Shown here piece by piece: positions 53,842 to 62,632 of a stretch of 62,632 bases of DNA. The DNA lies in assembly GCA_016124895.1 (NCBI GenBank), contig WGMU01000140.1:1-62632 (forward strand), given 5' to 3'. The notes beneath the pieces were generated by a model that did not search any database, was not told where the DNA came from, and was given only the letters and a program-made list of their open reading frames with translations. Source of the DNA: a bacterium (GTDB taxonomy: Bacteria; Planctomycetota; Planctomycetia; Planctomycetales; Planctomycetaceae). Position 1 is the first letter of the stretch. Each line of letters begins with the position of its first letter. The position numbers were made by a program, and so were the translations under genes.

Positions 53842-54993
53842 ATGAGACTCTATTTTCTGGCCTTGGGCACACTCCTGGTGGTCTGCATTGGCTGTCAGCT
53901 TGACGGCCAGCAGATCGTAGACAGGCACGAGCACGTCGCGCCGCCCGCTCAAATGCTGGCCCATCCCGGGCCAATGGTCGACGGTCCCGGACCGGGCGTC
54001 ATGCCGATGATGGCTCCGCCGCCGGCCCGCTCGTTCCAGACGGAATCAACTCAGGTTCGCTTCACCGGACCGGTCGGCATGAGTATCGGCTGGCAGGCTG
54101 GACCTGGTTATGCCGAGAATCAGTTGACGGCTCCCGGCCGTTACAACTTCACTCAGGGAGCGACCTACCGGCTGAAGTTCACCGGCGTTCCCGGAGCCGG
54201 CCGAGAAGGTCTGGTCGTCTACCCGAGCCTGCAGGTTTACCCGGCTCACCCGACGACCGACGCTTACCTCTCACACAACAGCGTTCCGCTGGAAGTGACC
54301 GACGAAGACCTCGACCAGGTCGAGAGCAACAACTTCGTTACGAAAGTCATCTACCTGCCGGATCCGAAGTTCCAGGAACTGGCGATCGCCGGTGTTGAAA
54401 CACTGGTTTCGACAAAGCTTGATCCCGGTGTTGATCCGGTCGCCGAAGCCGAACGCCGCGGCACGATCATGGTTGTCCTCCGCATGGGCAACATGGACCT
54501 CGAAATGCAGAACAACGCCGTGGCTCCGAACGCTGAAGGCGAGTTTCAGCAGGTTGGCTACTGGAGCGCCGACGGTGCGAACGGCGAACACGTTCCGCCG
54601 ACGCCGATCGCGATCGAAGGTGGTCTGTCGGTGCCTGGCCCGATGATGGTTGGCGGTCCTGGTGGCCCCGGCCGTCCGGGACTGAATCCGATTTCCGGCG
54701 TTGCCGGCACGCCGACCTGGGGAATGCCGATGACGTCGACGCCGATTGGTCTGCCCGGCCCGCCGCACCTGCCGCTCGGTCGTCCCGCCGGTCTGCAGTC
54801 GCACACGGTTCGCAACCTGTCGCCTAACAATATCCCGGATCCGGTCAATCACCTGCTGATCGATGTGAAGCACGATCCGGGTTACAGCCTGCCGGAACCG
54901 GTGCGGCACATCGAGTACACCGAAAAGCATCCAGTCTACAGCCCCGGCGAAGTGTCCTACCCGGCGTGGGCACTGCCTCAGGGCCAGCAGTAA
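53842..54993 (+). CDS. Lipoprotein, first of two paralogous exported proteins
   Basis: The ATG 53842 has GAGGGAAC just upstream. A short signal ends VVCIGC, a lipobox with Cys at about 18. A Pro/Met-rich linker follows, then a conserved domain (about 75-215): [68 protein letters not shown] and [16 protein letters not shown]. The C-terminal part is Gly/Pro-rich ([15 protein letters not shown]), then a segment with [17 protein letters not shown]. The protein encoded at 55253-56152 has the same domain (TYRLRIRNIPEMPGVELFPT; GNLVTRVVYL; RPLLILRMGG). I recall this domain from other planctomycete exported proteins. Function unknown. A hairpin lies 90 bases downstream. Confidence 0.8.
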   Translation: MRLYFLALGTLLVVCIGCQLDGQQIVDRHEHVAPPAQMLAHPGPMVDGPGPGVMPMMAPPPARSFQTESTQVRFTGPVGMSIGWQAGPGYAENQLTAPGRYNFTQGATYRLKFTGVPGAGREGLVVYPSLQVYPAHPTTDAYLSHNSVPLEVTDEDLDQVESNNFVTKVIYLPDPKFQELAIAGVETLVSTKLDPGVDPVAEAERRGTIMVVLRMGNMDLEMQNNAVAPNAEGEFQQVGYWSADGANGEHVPPTPIAIEGGLSVPGPMMVGGPGGPGRPGLNPISGVAGTPTWGMPMTSTPIGLPGPPHLPLGRPAGLQSHTVRNLSPNNIPDPVNHLLIDVKHDPGYSLPEPVRHIEYTEKHPVYSPGEVSYPAWALPQGQQ

Positions 54994-55083
54994 TCGCTGT
55001 GTCCTGAAGATGGCTGCGGCTTCTGCAGCCGACCGCACAGTTTGACTGCGACCGCGTTTCCCTGCGGACCAGAGTGGCACAGT

Positions 55084-55110
55084 GGTGACCTGACATCGGG
55101 TCAGGTCACC
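55084..55110. terminator. Perfect 11-bp inverted repeat after the lipoprotein gene
   Basis: GGTGACCTGAC (55084-55094) pairs exactly with GTCAGGTCACC (55100-55110) over a five-base loop ATCGG. It is 90 bases past the stop at 54993 and 143 before the next gene's start. There is no T run after it, so it may be a terminator of the GC type or an mRNA-stabilising hairpin. It could also be an operator for the downstream gene. Confidence 0.5.
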
Positions 55111-55252
55111 GCAAGCCTTCGACAGTTTCCGGCCCGAGCCTGTTTGCTGCTGACCTCTGCGAAGTCAGTACGAACAGACCTGAGCCCGAGACCGACGGAG
55201 ACAATCGATTTCCCCCGACAAGGCTGCAGGCTTCCGGGTAGCTGGATTCGAG

Positions 55253-56152
55253 ATGACGAGTTCCGTGTCGAGACAACCTCTGACGAATGTGACTGAGCCT
55301 CTGGCGCAACGCGGGCGATCTTCTCGCATCGCGACGGCGCTGTCGGCGATTCTGCTCTTCGCCCTGATCGCGACACCGGCTGTGGCTCAAATCGTCCCTG
55401 ACTACCAGGGCTTCTCGCCGCTCGATTCGCGACACACGCCAGGCATGGCCGCTCGCTTTATGGATCTCTCCGGCCGGGCACAGCCGAACTGGTTTCAGCC
55501 GATTCAGATCGACGTCGAAGACGGAGCCGAGGTCAGCGTTTATCACTCGCGTCCGGTTCAGGCTCAGGCACTCGCCTCACCCGCTCAACTGAGCGTCATT
55601 GTCGGACACACCTACCGGCTGCGAATCCGCAACATCCCGGAGATGCCGGGAGTCGAACTCTTCCCGACGATCGAAATCATTGATCGTCTGCATCCGCCGC
55701 GCGGTCAGGAGCATGACTATCCGATTCCCGTCAACATCGACCGGAAAGACATCGACCTCGCACTTGATGGCAATCTGGTGACGCGTGTTGTTTATCTCGA
55801 ACAGCCGCAGCTTGCCGCTCCTTTTGAACTTGATGCGAGCACGCGAACCCGCGACATCGACGCAGCACAGAATGCACTCGCAGAGGCAGACCGTTATGGC
55901 CGACCGTTGCTCATTCTGAGAATGGGTGGCCGGTTGCCTTCGATTCAGGGCGAACCGGTGAGCTTTTACGGCACGGGCGGACCGATCGCCCCGTCGCTGC
56001 TGCCAACTGTTCCGACGCCGGCAACAGAGGATGCTCAGGCTGCGGCCCGAGTCCGTCACGGCTCGAACCCGGCACCGGCTACTCGTCGTCGCGTGGCGAC
56101 AAATGTTCGACAGGCCGTCTCGACGAATGGTCGCCAGGAGGCCGCGCAGTGA
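55253..56152 (+). CDS. Secreted protein, second of two paralogous exported proteins
   Basis: The 299-residue protein has a long N-region followed by a signal segment (ALSAILLFALIATPAVAQ). The conserved domain matches the lipoprotein upstream: LSVIVGHTYRLRIRNIPEMP, FPTIEIIDRLHPPRGQEHDY, VNIDRKDIDLALDGNLVTRV, VYLEQPQL and RPLLILRMGG. It thus shares one ancestor with the 53842 gene, although this copy ends in AQI-type cleavage and has no lipobox. The C-terminus (PATRRRVATNVRQAVSTNGR) is basic. The gene overlaps the next one (GTG start at 56149 inside its stop). The family's function is not known to me. Confidence 0.8.
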   Translation: MTSSVSRQPLTNVTEPLAQRGRSSRIATALSAILLFALIATPAVAQIVPDYQGFSPLDSRHTPGMAARFMDLSGRAQPNWFQPIQIDVEDGAEVSVYHSRPVQAQALASPAQLSVIVGHTYRLRIRNIPEMPGVELFPTIEIIDRLHPPRGQEHDYPIPVNIDRKDIDLALDGNLVTRVVYLEQPQLAAPFELDASTRTRDIDAAQNALAEADRYGRPLLILRMGGRLPSIQGEPVSFYGTGGPIAPSLLPTVPTPATEDAQAAARVRHGSNPAPATRRRVATNVRQAVSTNGRQEAAQ

Positions 56153-57615
56153 AACTTCGCCTTCCAGCCACCACAGCCTGTCTGACCGCACTGGCCGCGG
56201 GATCGCTCGCCGGATGTCAGTCACCATTTCTGCCGAGCGCTGCGAACAATGCCGAGCTGACGTCAATCGATCGGCGCGTACTCGCTCAGTACGAGGCGCA
56301 GCAGTCCAGCGAGTCGCAATCACGCAACAGCAGACACCAGGCAGTCAGCGTGCGTGAACCTCGATGGGGAGTCGAGGGAGAGGGAGCCGATGGTGTCGCC
56401 CGAGTTGCGACAGGGAAACCTGCACCGCACCGGGCGACGCCGTCAGGCGCCTCGATCGCGCTGATGTCTTACAGCCCGACGGCGTACAACGCTCCGCCCG
56501 GTGAGATCGCTCATCCCGGTGCGATTGCAGCTCGACGTTCTGCCGACCCCACGGTGCAGGCTGTCAGCTTTTCGCAGGCCGAACCGCGACTGTCAGTCGA
56601 CGAAAACGGCCAGCGCATTCTGGAGCCGGACTCAAGCTGGATGACCGGCACCGACGCGCAGCGTTATCCGGACGAGTACCTGTTTGATGGCGGCGATCGC
56701 GAGCTTCCCGTTCACGAAGGCGCGCTGACGCGATACGGGCTCGACACTCAGGACACGATCGTTGAGTACAGCGATCACACCGGGAAGAAGCATCTCAAAG
56801 AGTCAAACCAGGTTGCGATATATGCGCCGCGATTCAGCGCTGTCCGCGCCGTCACAACGCCGGGCGGCGAGTTCAACATCGAACGGCTTGCCGGAATGCA
56901 GGACCGGACGCACAACTCGGGCGTGCGGACGAAAATCGGCCCGCAGCGGTACGACCGCACCGACCGCCTGAAAGGCCTCCGCGTGCGATCGCGAGCCAGC
57001 GGTATTGAAACTCAGGACTGGCAGAGTGGTCTGGCCAGTACCGTTCGTCTGAGTGCCCACGAAAAGCTGATCAACGCGTTCATGGACTTCTCGTTCGCCA
57101 TGCCGGGCGAGACCAGTCAGGCGAACGAAGCGCGGCTGCAGGTTGCCATCGACGCAGCCTCGCAGTGGACACGTCATGAAAACCCGGTCGTCATCGCCAA
57201 ACTCGACTCCCTGCATCAGGTGGAAGCTCGCTTCAAAGCAGCCGAGATGGTTGGTGTTGAGGACGAAGCTCCGAAACCGGGCGATCTGAGAATCGTCAAA
57301 CTCGCAGACCGCTCCAGTGCGAAGCCAGGCGACGTCGTGACCTTCGTCATTCGATACGACAACGTCGGTGACCGCGAACTGCGCGACGTCACGATCGTCG
57401 ACAACCTGACGCCGCGGCTCGAATTCCTCGAAGACTCAGCGACGTCCGACCTGCCGGGCGAAGTCTTCATGGAAGACAACGGCGAAGGCAGTCTCGTCCT
57501 GACCTTCCGCCTCGACAACCCGCTGCCGGGTCACAAGGTGAAAGACGCGGCAAAGAACCGCGGTAAAGACATCCGCACCGGCGGCGTCATCACCTTCCAG
57601 TGCCGTGTCCGGTAG
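56149..57615 (+). CDS. Lipoprotein with C-terminal DUF11 domain
   Basis: Translation starts at GTG 56149, overlapping the TGA of the upstream gene, with AGGAGG nine bases upstream, so the two are coupled. The 488-residue protein has a signal ending SLAGC (Cys at about 23), a long Arg/Ser/Ala-rich middle part with a conserved stretch (about 200-300; GLRVRSRASGIETQDWQSGL and LSAHEKLINAFMDFSFAMPG), and a C-terminal DUF11 beta-sandwich (KPGDVVTFVIRYDNVGDREL, RDVTIVDNLTPRLEFLEDSA, TFQCRVR). DUF11 domains are common in large surface proteins of planctomycetes and other bacteria. With the two paralogues before it, this makes a three-gene group of envelope proteins. Function unknown. Confidence 0.82.
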   Translation: MKLRLPATTACLTALAAGSLAGCQSPFLPSAANNAELTSIDRRVLAQYEAQQSSESQSRNSRHQAVSVREPRWGVEGEGADGVARVATGKPAPHRATPSGASIALMSYSPTAYNAPPGEIAHPGAIAARRSADPTVQAVSFSQAEPRLSVDENGQRILEPDSSWMTGTDAQRYPDEYLFDGGDRELPVHEGALTRYGLDTQDTIVEYSDHTGKKHLKESNQVAIYAPRFSAVRAVTTPGGEFNIERLAGMQDRTHNSGVRTKIGPQRYDRTDRLKGLRVRSRASGIETQDWQSGLASTVRLSAHEKLINAFMDFSFAMPGETSQANEARLQVAIDAASQWTRHENPVVIAKLDSLHQVEARFKAAEMVGVEDEAPKPGDLRIVKLADRSSAKPGDVVTFVIRYDNVGDRELRDVTIVDNLTPRLEFLEDSATSDLPGEVFMEDNGEGSLVLTFRLDNPLPGHKVKDAAKNRGKDIRTGGVITFQCRVR

Positions 57616-57678
57616 GCCAGGCAAGACGTCAGGTGAGCAGTCACCGCCGAGGCGCGACATCGAGACGGCCACCGCCCC

Positions 57679-59076
57679 TCAGAACAGCCGGTTCAGCCCG
57701 TTGAGCGCCGCCACGCGATAGGCCTCGGCCATCGTCGGGTAGTTGAAGGTCGAGTTCACAAAGTAGTTCAGCGAGTTCTGCTCGCCCGGCTGCGACATGA
57801 TTGCCTGACCGATGTGGATGATTTCCGACGCGTTGGATCCGAAGCAGTGAATCCCCAGAAGCTGCAGTGTTTCTCGATGGAACAGCAGCTTGAGCATGCC
57901 GACGGTCTGGCCGGTGATCTGTGCGCGAGCGAGGCTCTTGAAGCTGCACTGCCCGACTTCGTAAGGCACGCCGTGTTCGGTCAGCTCGCGTTCCGTCCGG
58001 CCCAGCGAACTGATCTCCGGACTGGTATAGATGCCAGTCGGTATGTCTTCGATCAGAGCACGGTCACACGCGCCGCTGATCACGTGATGCGCGGCGTAGC
58101 GGCCCTGCACGTAGGCGGCACTCGCCAGCGACGGCCAGCCGATCACGTCGCCGACCGCGTAAACCCGCTCGGCGCTCGTGCGGAAGTGTTCGTCAACTTC
58201 GATCTGACCGCGCGAGTTTCGTTCGATCCCGACCGTGTCGAGCCCCAGGTCCTCGGTGTTGCCGGTTCGCCCGGCGGCCCACAGCAGGATGTCCGTCTTG
58301 ATCTGCTTTCCCGAAGCCAGATGCAGAACGACGCCGTCAGCAAGCGGCTCGACGCGGTCGCACGATTCGCGATGTCGGATCACCACGCCGCGTTCGCGCA
58401 GGTGGTAACTCAAGGCGTCAATGATCTCATCGTCGAGGAACTCCAGCAGCTTCTCCCGCGGGTGAATCAGGTTCACCTTGACGCCGAGGTTGCGGAACAT
58501 CGACGCGTATTCGCAGCCGATGACGCCCGCACCGAAGATGCTGATTGACCGCGGCGTCTCGGGCAGATCGAGGATCGTATCGCTGTCGTGAACGCGCGGA
58601 TGTCCGAAGTCGATGCCGTCCGGACGGTACGGTCGAGAGCCCGTCGCCAGGATGATCGCTCCGGCCTGCAGCCGACGCTTGCCGCCGAGTTCGTCGACGA
58701 CTTCCACCGTTCCCGGCCCAGCCAGCCGAGCCCGGCCGCGAAACACCGGAACGCGATTGCGGTCGTAGAAACTCTGCCGCATATCGACCTGTTTCTCGAT
58801 CACCGAACGAGCCGACCGTCTGAGGCTGGGGAATGACAGCACCGCGTTGAGGGCGTCAGCGTCAAGCAGTCGAGTATTGAGCAGGTTGGTTGCCTGAAAG
58901 ATGGCAAAGCGCAGAGCTTTGCTGGGGATCGTCCCGCGGTGCGTACAGCTTCCGCCGATCTCGTCCCGGTCCTCAATCGCGGCCACAGACCGCCCCAGCT
59001 TGGCGACCTGCATCGCGGCCCCTTCCCCACCGGGACCGCTTCCAATCACAACAACGTCGTAGCTTTGAATGCTCAT
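57679..59076 (-). CDS. sthA: Soluble pyridine nucleotide transhydrogenase SthA (Si-specific)
   Basis: SthA transfers hydride between NADPH and NAD+ through FAD in the cytoplasm. I start at ATG 59076 ([20 protein letters not shown]). The FAD-binding GxGxxG is at about 12-17 and the second nucleotide site at [20 protein letters not shown]. The redox-site region reads [16 protein letters not shown] (about 41-57): one Cys is kept and the second is Thr, as in E. coli SthA, and unlike disulfide reductases such as lipoamide dehydrogenase. The dimerisation domain ends [20 protein letters not shown]. The length, 465 residues, is the family's usual. It converges with the DUF11 gene, 63 bases apart. Confidence 0.95.
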   Translation of the reverse strand: MSIQSYDVVVIGSGPGGEGAAMQVAKLGRSVAAIEDRDEIGGSCTHRGTIPSKALRFAIFQATNLLNTRLLDADALNAVLSFPSLRRSARSVIEKQVDMRQSFYDRNRVPVFRGRARLAGPGTVEVVDELGGKRRLQAGAIILATGSRPYRPDGIDFGHPRVHDSDTILDLPETPRSISIFGAGVIGCEYASMFRNLGVKVNLIHPREKLLEFLDDEIIDALSYHLRERGVVIRHRESCDRVEPLADGVVLHLASGKQIKTDILLWAAGRTGNTEDLGLDTVGIERNSRGQIEVDEHFRTSAERVYAVGDVIGWPSLASAAYVQGRYAAHHVISGACDRALIEDIPTGIYTSPEISSLGRTERELTEHGVPYEVGQCSFKSLARAQITGQTVGMLKLLFHRETLQLLGIHCFGSNASEIIHIGQAIMSQPGEQNSLNYFVNSTFNYPTMAEAYRVAALNGLNRLF

Positions 59077-59321
59077 CCTGATGGTGGTTTCCGGGTTCCG
59101 AGCACAATGAAAAGCAGGCAGGACCGCGGTCACTGCCGAAGCTGAAAAATCAGACCCTGCTTGTCTATTCCAGAGTTTCCGACAAACGATTCTCGCGGCA
59201 GCAGCGACGCAAATCCAATGCCACGAATCGACTCTGCCTGAGCGTGAGCTGCCCGGTGTTGCGGAATCCGTTTCAGAAGCCGCGTCCGACTGCCGGCTTC
59301 CCGTTTGATCGGCGAGTCATA

Positions 59322-59859
59322 TCAGTGTTCGCCGTTCGGAACGTGCGCGGCCGTGAAGCCTGTTCTGCCGAGGACCTGCGCAAGCAAACGTCGATCGGAT
59401 GCTTCATCGGCAGGGAAGGCACGGAAAAGAGTTCTTCGGGCGTTTTCCTGTTCGAGACCGTTTGTCACTGTACGCACCAGGAGAACGCCTCTTGCGAGAC
59501 CGAAATGCTCAGCTCCCCTGGCGTCTCCGTCCTCGTGCGCGTACATGCCGACCGCCAGGCCGGTGCTCCAGTCCAGTGCGACCAGCAGACGCCCGGGCTT
59601 TCCGAATACCGTCTGCTGATTGGCCTCGATTTCCTCACTCGCGATCGCCTTTTCAATCGCCCGATGTCCGCTGCCGTTGTACTTCAGCAACGCCTCGGCA
59701 ATCAGATGAACCATCACCGCGAACGAGATGACGCGTTCGTAACAGCGTCCGCGATGCTGACCCCACAGATGCTACAGCCGATCCTCGTTCGTCACCCATC
59801 GCCACAACGGCTTCAGCCAGAGGCATCCGAGCCAGCACTTCCGGGGAAGGACGATCCAT
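59322..59859 (-). pseudogene. IS4-type transposase remnant, frameshifted and nonsense-mutated
   Basis: Leftwards from ATG 59859 the frame reads MDRPSPEVLARMPLAEAV. The next frame continues WRWVTNEDRL, a TAG, then HLWGQHRGRCYERVISFAVM, VHLIAEALLKYNGSGHRAIE and KAIASEEIEANQQTVFGKPG. The order matches the N-terminal part of planctomycete IS4-family transposases as I know them, so there is one frameshift (near 59804) and one CAG-to-TAG stop (near 59773). After FGKPG the frame stays open to 59322, but I see no DDE catalytic region or ends of an element. It is a dead copy between sthA and the PLP-enzyme gene. Confidence 0.75.
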
Positions 59860-60098
59860 GTCCCAACTCCTTCAATCCCCCCCTCGTCGAATCCCCCAGT
59901 CACGACCGCGGAACAGGCATCACCGCGCAGACTTGCGAAAGAACAGAACCTTTACAGCACTGGCCTCCCGACCCCGTACATGTCCGGACCGGTGGTTTCC
60001 CGCGCAGACGCGACAGCTTGCACCGGAGACCTGCGGTCGCCGTACGGCGAGGTCAGGAGACCTGCATCAAACAACAAATCTGCACTGAGCAGTGTCAG

Positions 60099-61307
60099 TT
60101 ACGGCAACTGGTTCAATGCGGCATCAAGTTCCGTGATCACATCGTCGACCGAATCGATCCCCACGGACAACCGGATCAGTCCGTCGCTGATGCCCCACGC
60201 GCGGCGCTCGTCCGGATCCATGAACTTGTGCGACGTTCCGGCCGGCCAGGACACCGTAGTTCGCACGTCGGCCAGTGTCGGCGAGAACGGGATTGTTTCG
60301 ACGAGTTTGCGGAACAGCGGCCGGACGCCGGATTCGCCGGCCTTCAGCTCGAACGAGACCATCCCACCGGCTCCGTCGGGCAGCAGCCGCTGAGCGATCT
60401 CGTAGCTCGCGTGACTGCTCAGTCCCGGATAGTAGACGCGGCTGATGGCGGCGTGACTTGCAAGAAACGTCGCAACAGCCAGCGCGTTCTGCGAGGCCTG
60501 CCGGACTCGCAGCGGCAGCGTCCGCAGTCCGCGGGACGCAAGCCAGCATTCAAACGGGTTCGCGTTGAGCCCGAACAGACTCGTGATGCGCCGCACTCTG
60601 GTAACCGCATGGTGGTTCCCAGCGACGACGCCCAGCATCACGTCGCCGTGGCCGTTCAGATACTTCGACGCACTGTGAAAGATGATCGCCGCTCCGTGAT
60701 CGATGGGTCGGAACAGGCACGGCGTCGCGAACGTATTGTCGACAACGACCGGCACCTCACCCATTGCCGTCACTACGGCGGGCAGATCGACAACTTCCAT
60801 CAGCGGGTTCGAGATACTCTCGATCAGGCACAGTTTCGTCGTCTGGCGGACCGCCGAACTCAGTGCGTCCGGCGAGTTCGCATCGCAAAACGTGACCTCG
60901 ACACCGAACCGCCGCTGCAGTTCGCCGAGCTGCTGCGACGTGCGGCCGTAGAGGATTCGCCCCGCGACGACATGATCGCCGGTTTTCAGATGGCTGAGGA
61001 AAATTGCCGAGACGGCTCCCATCCCCGACGCGCAGACCGCTCCGGCTTCGGCGTGTTCCAGTGCCGCGACATCGGCCGCGAACGCCGAGTGATTCGGGTT
61101 GCCGTCGCGTGTGTAGATGTAGCCGTGCTCGGCGGCCGAAGTCACCGCATCAAGCTGCTCGACACCGTGAAGATCAAACGCCGTCGTCTGATACAGCGGC
61201 GGATTGCTTGGCCGAGTCGTAAACTCCTCAAACCACCCGCCGCGGGCGCAAACCGATTCATCGTGTAAGGAGCCTGCTTCATTTGAAGGCCGGTCAGATT
61301 CGCTCAT
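60099..61307 (-). CDS. PLP-dependent trans-sulfuration enzyme (cystathionine gamma-synthase / methionine gamma-lyase family)
   Basis: From ATG 61307 the protein (402 aa) shows the whole fold type I Cys/Met metabolism layout: YTRDGNPNHSAFAADVAALE (phosphate contact Tyr/Arg at about 65-67), CASGMGAVSA, VVVDNTFATP (PLP-binding Asp190) and FHSASKYLNGHGD, whose Lys215 forms the Schiff base. The C-terminal domain has TSHKFMDPDERRAWGISDGL and IRLSVGIDSVDDVITELDAAL, the family's end. Members make or split cystathionine, split methionine, or sulfhydrylate O-acylhomoserine. The choice cannot be made here. The 35 residues before this ATG in the frame are not conserved-looking and are left out. The next gene diverges 142 bases away. 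Confidence 0.92.
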   Translation of the reverse strand: MSESDRPSNEAGSLHDESVCARGGWFEEFTTRPSNPPLYQTTAFDLHGVEQLDAVTSAAEHGYIYTRDGNPNHSAFAADVAALEHAEAGAVCASGMGAVSAIFLSHLKTGDHVVAGRILYGRTSQQLGELQRRFGVEVTFCDANSPDALSSAVRQTTKLCLIESISNPLMEVVDLPAVVTAMGEVPVVVDNTFATPCLFRPIDHGAAIIFHSASKYLNGHGDVMLGVVAGNHHAVTRVRRITSLFGLNANPFECWLASRGLRTLPLRVRQASQNALAVATFLASHAAISRVYYPGLSSHASYEIAQRLLPDGAGGMVSFELKAGESGVRPLFRKLVETIPFSPTLADVRTTVSWPAGTSHKFMDPDERRAWGISDGLIRLSVGIDSVDDVITELDAALNQLP

Positions 61308-61449
61308 GGCACCACGTCTGCAGGGCTGACAGCCAGCTTCATTAAGATGGCCGAGTAAAGAATCTGTGATAAGGCCCGTTGGTTGCTGCATCGTTTCCGG
61401 CGGCGGTATCATCCGTCGCGGTCAGCCAGCAACGTCACGAGGGCGCATC

Positions 61450-62436
61450 ATGGCGAAGAAGACGGCTCGAAAGAAAGCGGCGCGGCGGAAGAAGATCGAC
61501 ACGGCAAACCCGCTGTCGCGCCGGGTGTCTCGGGCCGAAGCGATCTGGCTCGACGGACCCGTCCCGGCCGGTTTCTGGTCATACGTGAAAAACCAGAAAC
61601 TGTATCTACTGTGGCTGGGGCAGCAGCTTGGGTTCAAACAGCTCGACGACTACTACCGGCTGATCACCGACGACTTCAAACGCAACCGCGGGAGCAGTAT
61701 TCTGCTCCACTGCTGGGGTGGCTCTGCCGTGCGCGCGGTCATCGATACGTTTCCGGATCACGACTGGAAGGAATGGCGTTTCGTCTCGTGCCCGCGCCGG
61801 TTCTGGAACGATCGCCGGAATCATCGCCGCTATATGGAGTGGCTGGGTGAGAAGATCGGCGTGCGGGAACTCGACGACTGGTACCGCGTGACGAATGAGG
61901 ATTTCCGACGAGCCAAAGGCGGAGCGTTTCTGCTGAGATACGACAGCACAATCTCAGCGGCCGTGATGACCTGCTTCCCCGAACACCGCTGGCAGGCCTG
62001 GAAATTCAGCCGCACACCCAAAGGCTTCTGGGAGAATCGCGAGAACCGTGTCCGCTATCTGAAGTGGCTCGGCCAGGAGTTGGGATTCCGGAAGATGGCC
62101 GACTGGTACGCTCTGACGCGCGACGACTTCGAGACGCGTCACGGCAACCAGTTGATGAAGTTCTACCACGGCTCGCCGCTGGCCGCTGCGCTGGACTGCT
62201 TCCCGGAGAAGAACTGGGAAGAATGGAAATTCCCCCGCGTTCCGGTCGCCTTCTGGAAAAAGAAGGCCAACAGAGACCGCTATTTCGCCTGGCTGGCAAA
62301 AACGCTGAAATTGAAAAACGAATCCGACTGGCAGAAAGTCCGCCGCACCGACCTTAAACAGAATTACGGCGGCGGCCTGCTCGCCGAGTACCAGTCCATT
62401 GAAAAGCTGCTGAAGGCAAGGAACAAAAAGCGGTGA
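61450..62436 (+). CDS. Protein with four 75-residue tandem repeats of unknown family
   Basis: ATG 61450 has GAGGGC upstream and starts a Lys/Arg/Ala-rich tail (MAKKTARKKAARRKKIDTAN), which suggests a nucleic-acid-binding or charged N-terminus. Then come four repeats: R1 61561-61782, R2 61783-62007, R3 62008-62232 and R4 62233-62433 (the last without its end). Each reads FW, then N/R with a Tyr-x-x-WLG core, LGF or IGV, DWY or DYY, T-x-x-DF, a Gly followed by LL, Y-x-x-S, and FP-x-x-x-W-x-x-W-K/R-F. Shared words include RYMEWLGEKIG, RYLKWLGQEL and RYFAWLAKTL. The repeats are full of Trp and Tyr. No signal or membrane segment is visible, so it is probably cytoplasmic. I do not recognise the family and give no function. 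Confidence 0.88.
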   Translation: MAKKTARKKAARRKKIDTANPLSRRVSRAEAIWLDGPVPAGFWSYVKNQKLYLLWLGQQLGFKQLDDYYRLITDDFKRNRGSSILLHCWGGSAVRAVIDTFPDHDWKEWRFVSCPRRFWNDRRNHRRYMEWLGEKIGVRELDDWYRVTNEDFRRAKGGAFLLRYDSTISAAVMTCFPEHRWQAWKFSRTPKGFWENRENRVRYLKWLGQELGFRKMADWYALTRDDFETRHGNQLMKFYHGSPLAAALDCFPEKNWEEWKFPRVPVAFWKKKANRDRYFAWLAKTLKLKNESDWQKVRRTDLKQNYGGGLLAEYQSIEKLLKARNKKR

Positions 62437-62632
62437 GGTAACCCAAACGCAGGGCCAGTTCCCACCGGCCGGGACGTTCATCAGTTGGCCGGTAGAGTCC
62501 GTCGCTGAGTAATTGCCGAAGCTTGCGGCGACGTCAGCCTTCCATTCGCGTGCTTTGCTGTAAACGGCGGCCAGAAAACGTGGCGCTGGGCGGGGAGTGG
62601 TGGTCGGCGGGAAAACGGAGCGATCAGGCGAT

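Noticed and set aside
59244-61268. Plus-strand frame of 674 codons
   Set aside because: It lies mostly opposite the well-supported PLP-enzyme gene and has no domain.
61308-61449. SAM-II-type or T-box riboswitch upstream of the PLP enzyme
   Set aside because: I looked because the enzyme is in sulfur amino acid metabolism, but no matching fold or conserved sequence is visible.

Overview
This window is chromosomal DNA from a planctomycete (Planctomycetia; I cannot fix the genus). The evidence is the N-terminal LExRxLL motif on a giant secreted protein, a family of secreted and lipid-anchored proteins of planctomycete type, a WD40 lipoprotein of about 2,500 residues next to a Ser/Thr kinase, a TPR-ExbB-ExbD-ExbD operon, and moderately high GC. 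Both window edges are arbitrary. The left edge cuts through a decayed transposase.

Layout. 1-342: transposase remnant (minus). 559-3685: operon read leftwards, TPR protein -> ExbB/TolQ -> ExbD -> ExbD, with a dispersed repeat between the two ExbD genes. 3964-4049: tRNA-Leu(CAA). 4844-25465: one gene for a secreted protein of about 6,870 residues, with a matrixin-like protease, PPC-like folds, two beta-helix regions, a VWA domain, 15 Calx-beta-like repeats and RTX repeats. 25761-27110: glycosyltransferase. 27692-31232: secreted HEAT-like protein, tatC and a nucleoside phosphorylase-like enzyme. 31370-40535: WD40 lipoprotein and membrane Ser/Thr kinase. 40920-45062: three exported proteins (Cys-rich polysaccharide-export lipoprotein, small secreted protein, Pro-rich secreted protein). 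45110-46474: MgtE. 47027-48784: HTH / acidic-repeat / transmembrane protein. 49211-53551: minus-strand run of an MFS transporter, FolK, a membrane VWA protein and a LolA-like protein. 53842-57615: two paralogous exported proteins and a DUF11 lipoprotein. 57679-59076: SthA. 59322-59859: IS4-type transposase pseudogene. 60099-61307: trans-sulfuration PLP enzyme. 61450-62436: protein made of four 75-residue tandem repeats of no family I can name.

How they fit together. About half of the genes act in or beyond the cell envelope: export (TatC), energised transport (ExbB/ExbD), lipoprotein or outer-membrane handling (LolA-like), polysaccharide export, and many secreted or lipid-anchored proteins. 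The rest are housekeeping genes (tRNA, FolK, MgtE, SthA, PLP enzyme). No CRISPR array, prophage, rRNA gene or intact insertion sequence is visible. The best candidates for undescribed biology are the 75-residue repeat protein, the membrane-tethered HTH / acidic-repeat protein, the giant protease-bearing surface protein and the WD40 lipoprotein/kinase pair.
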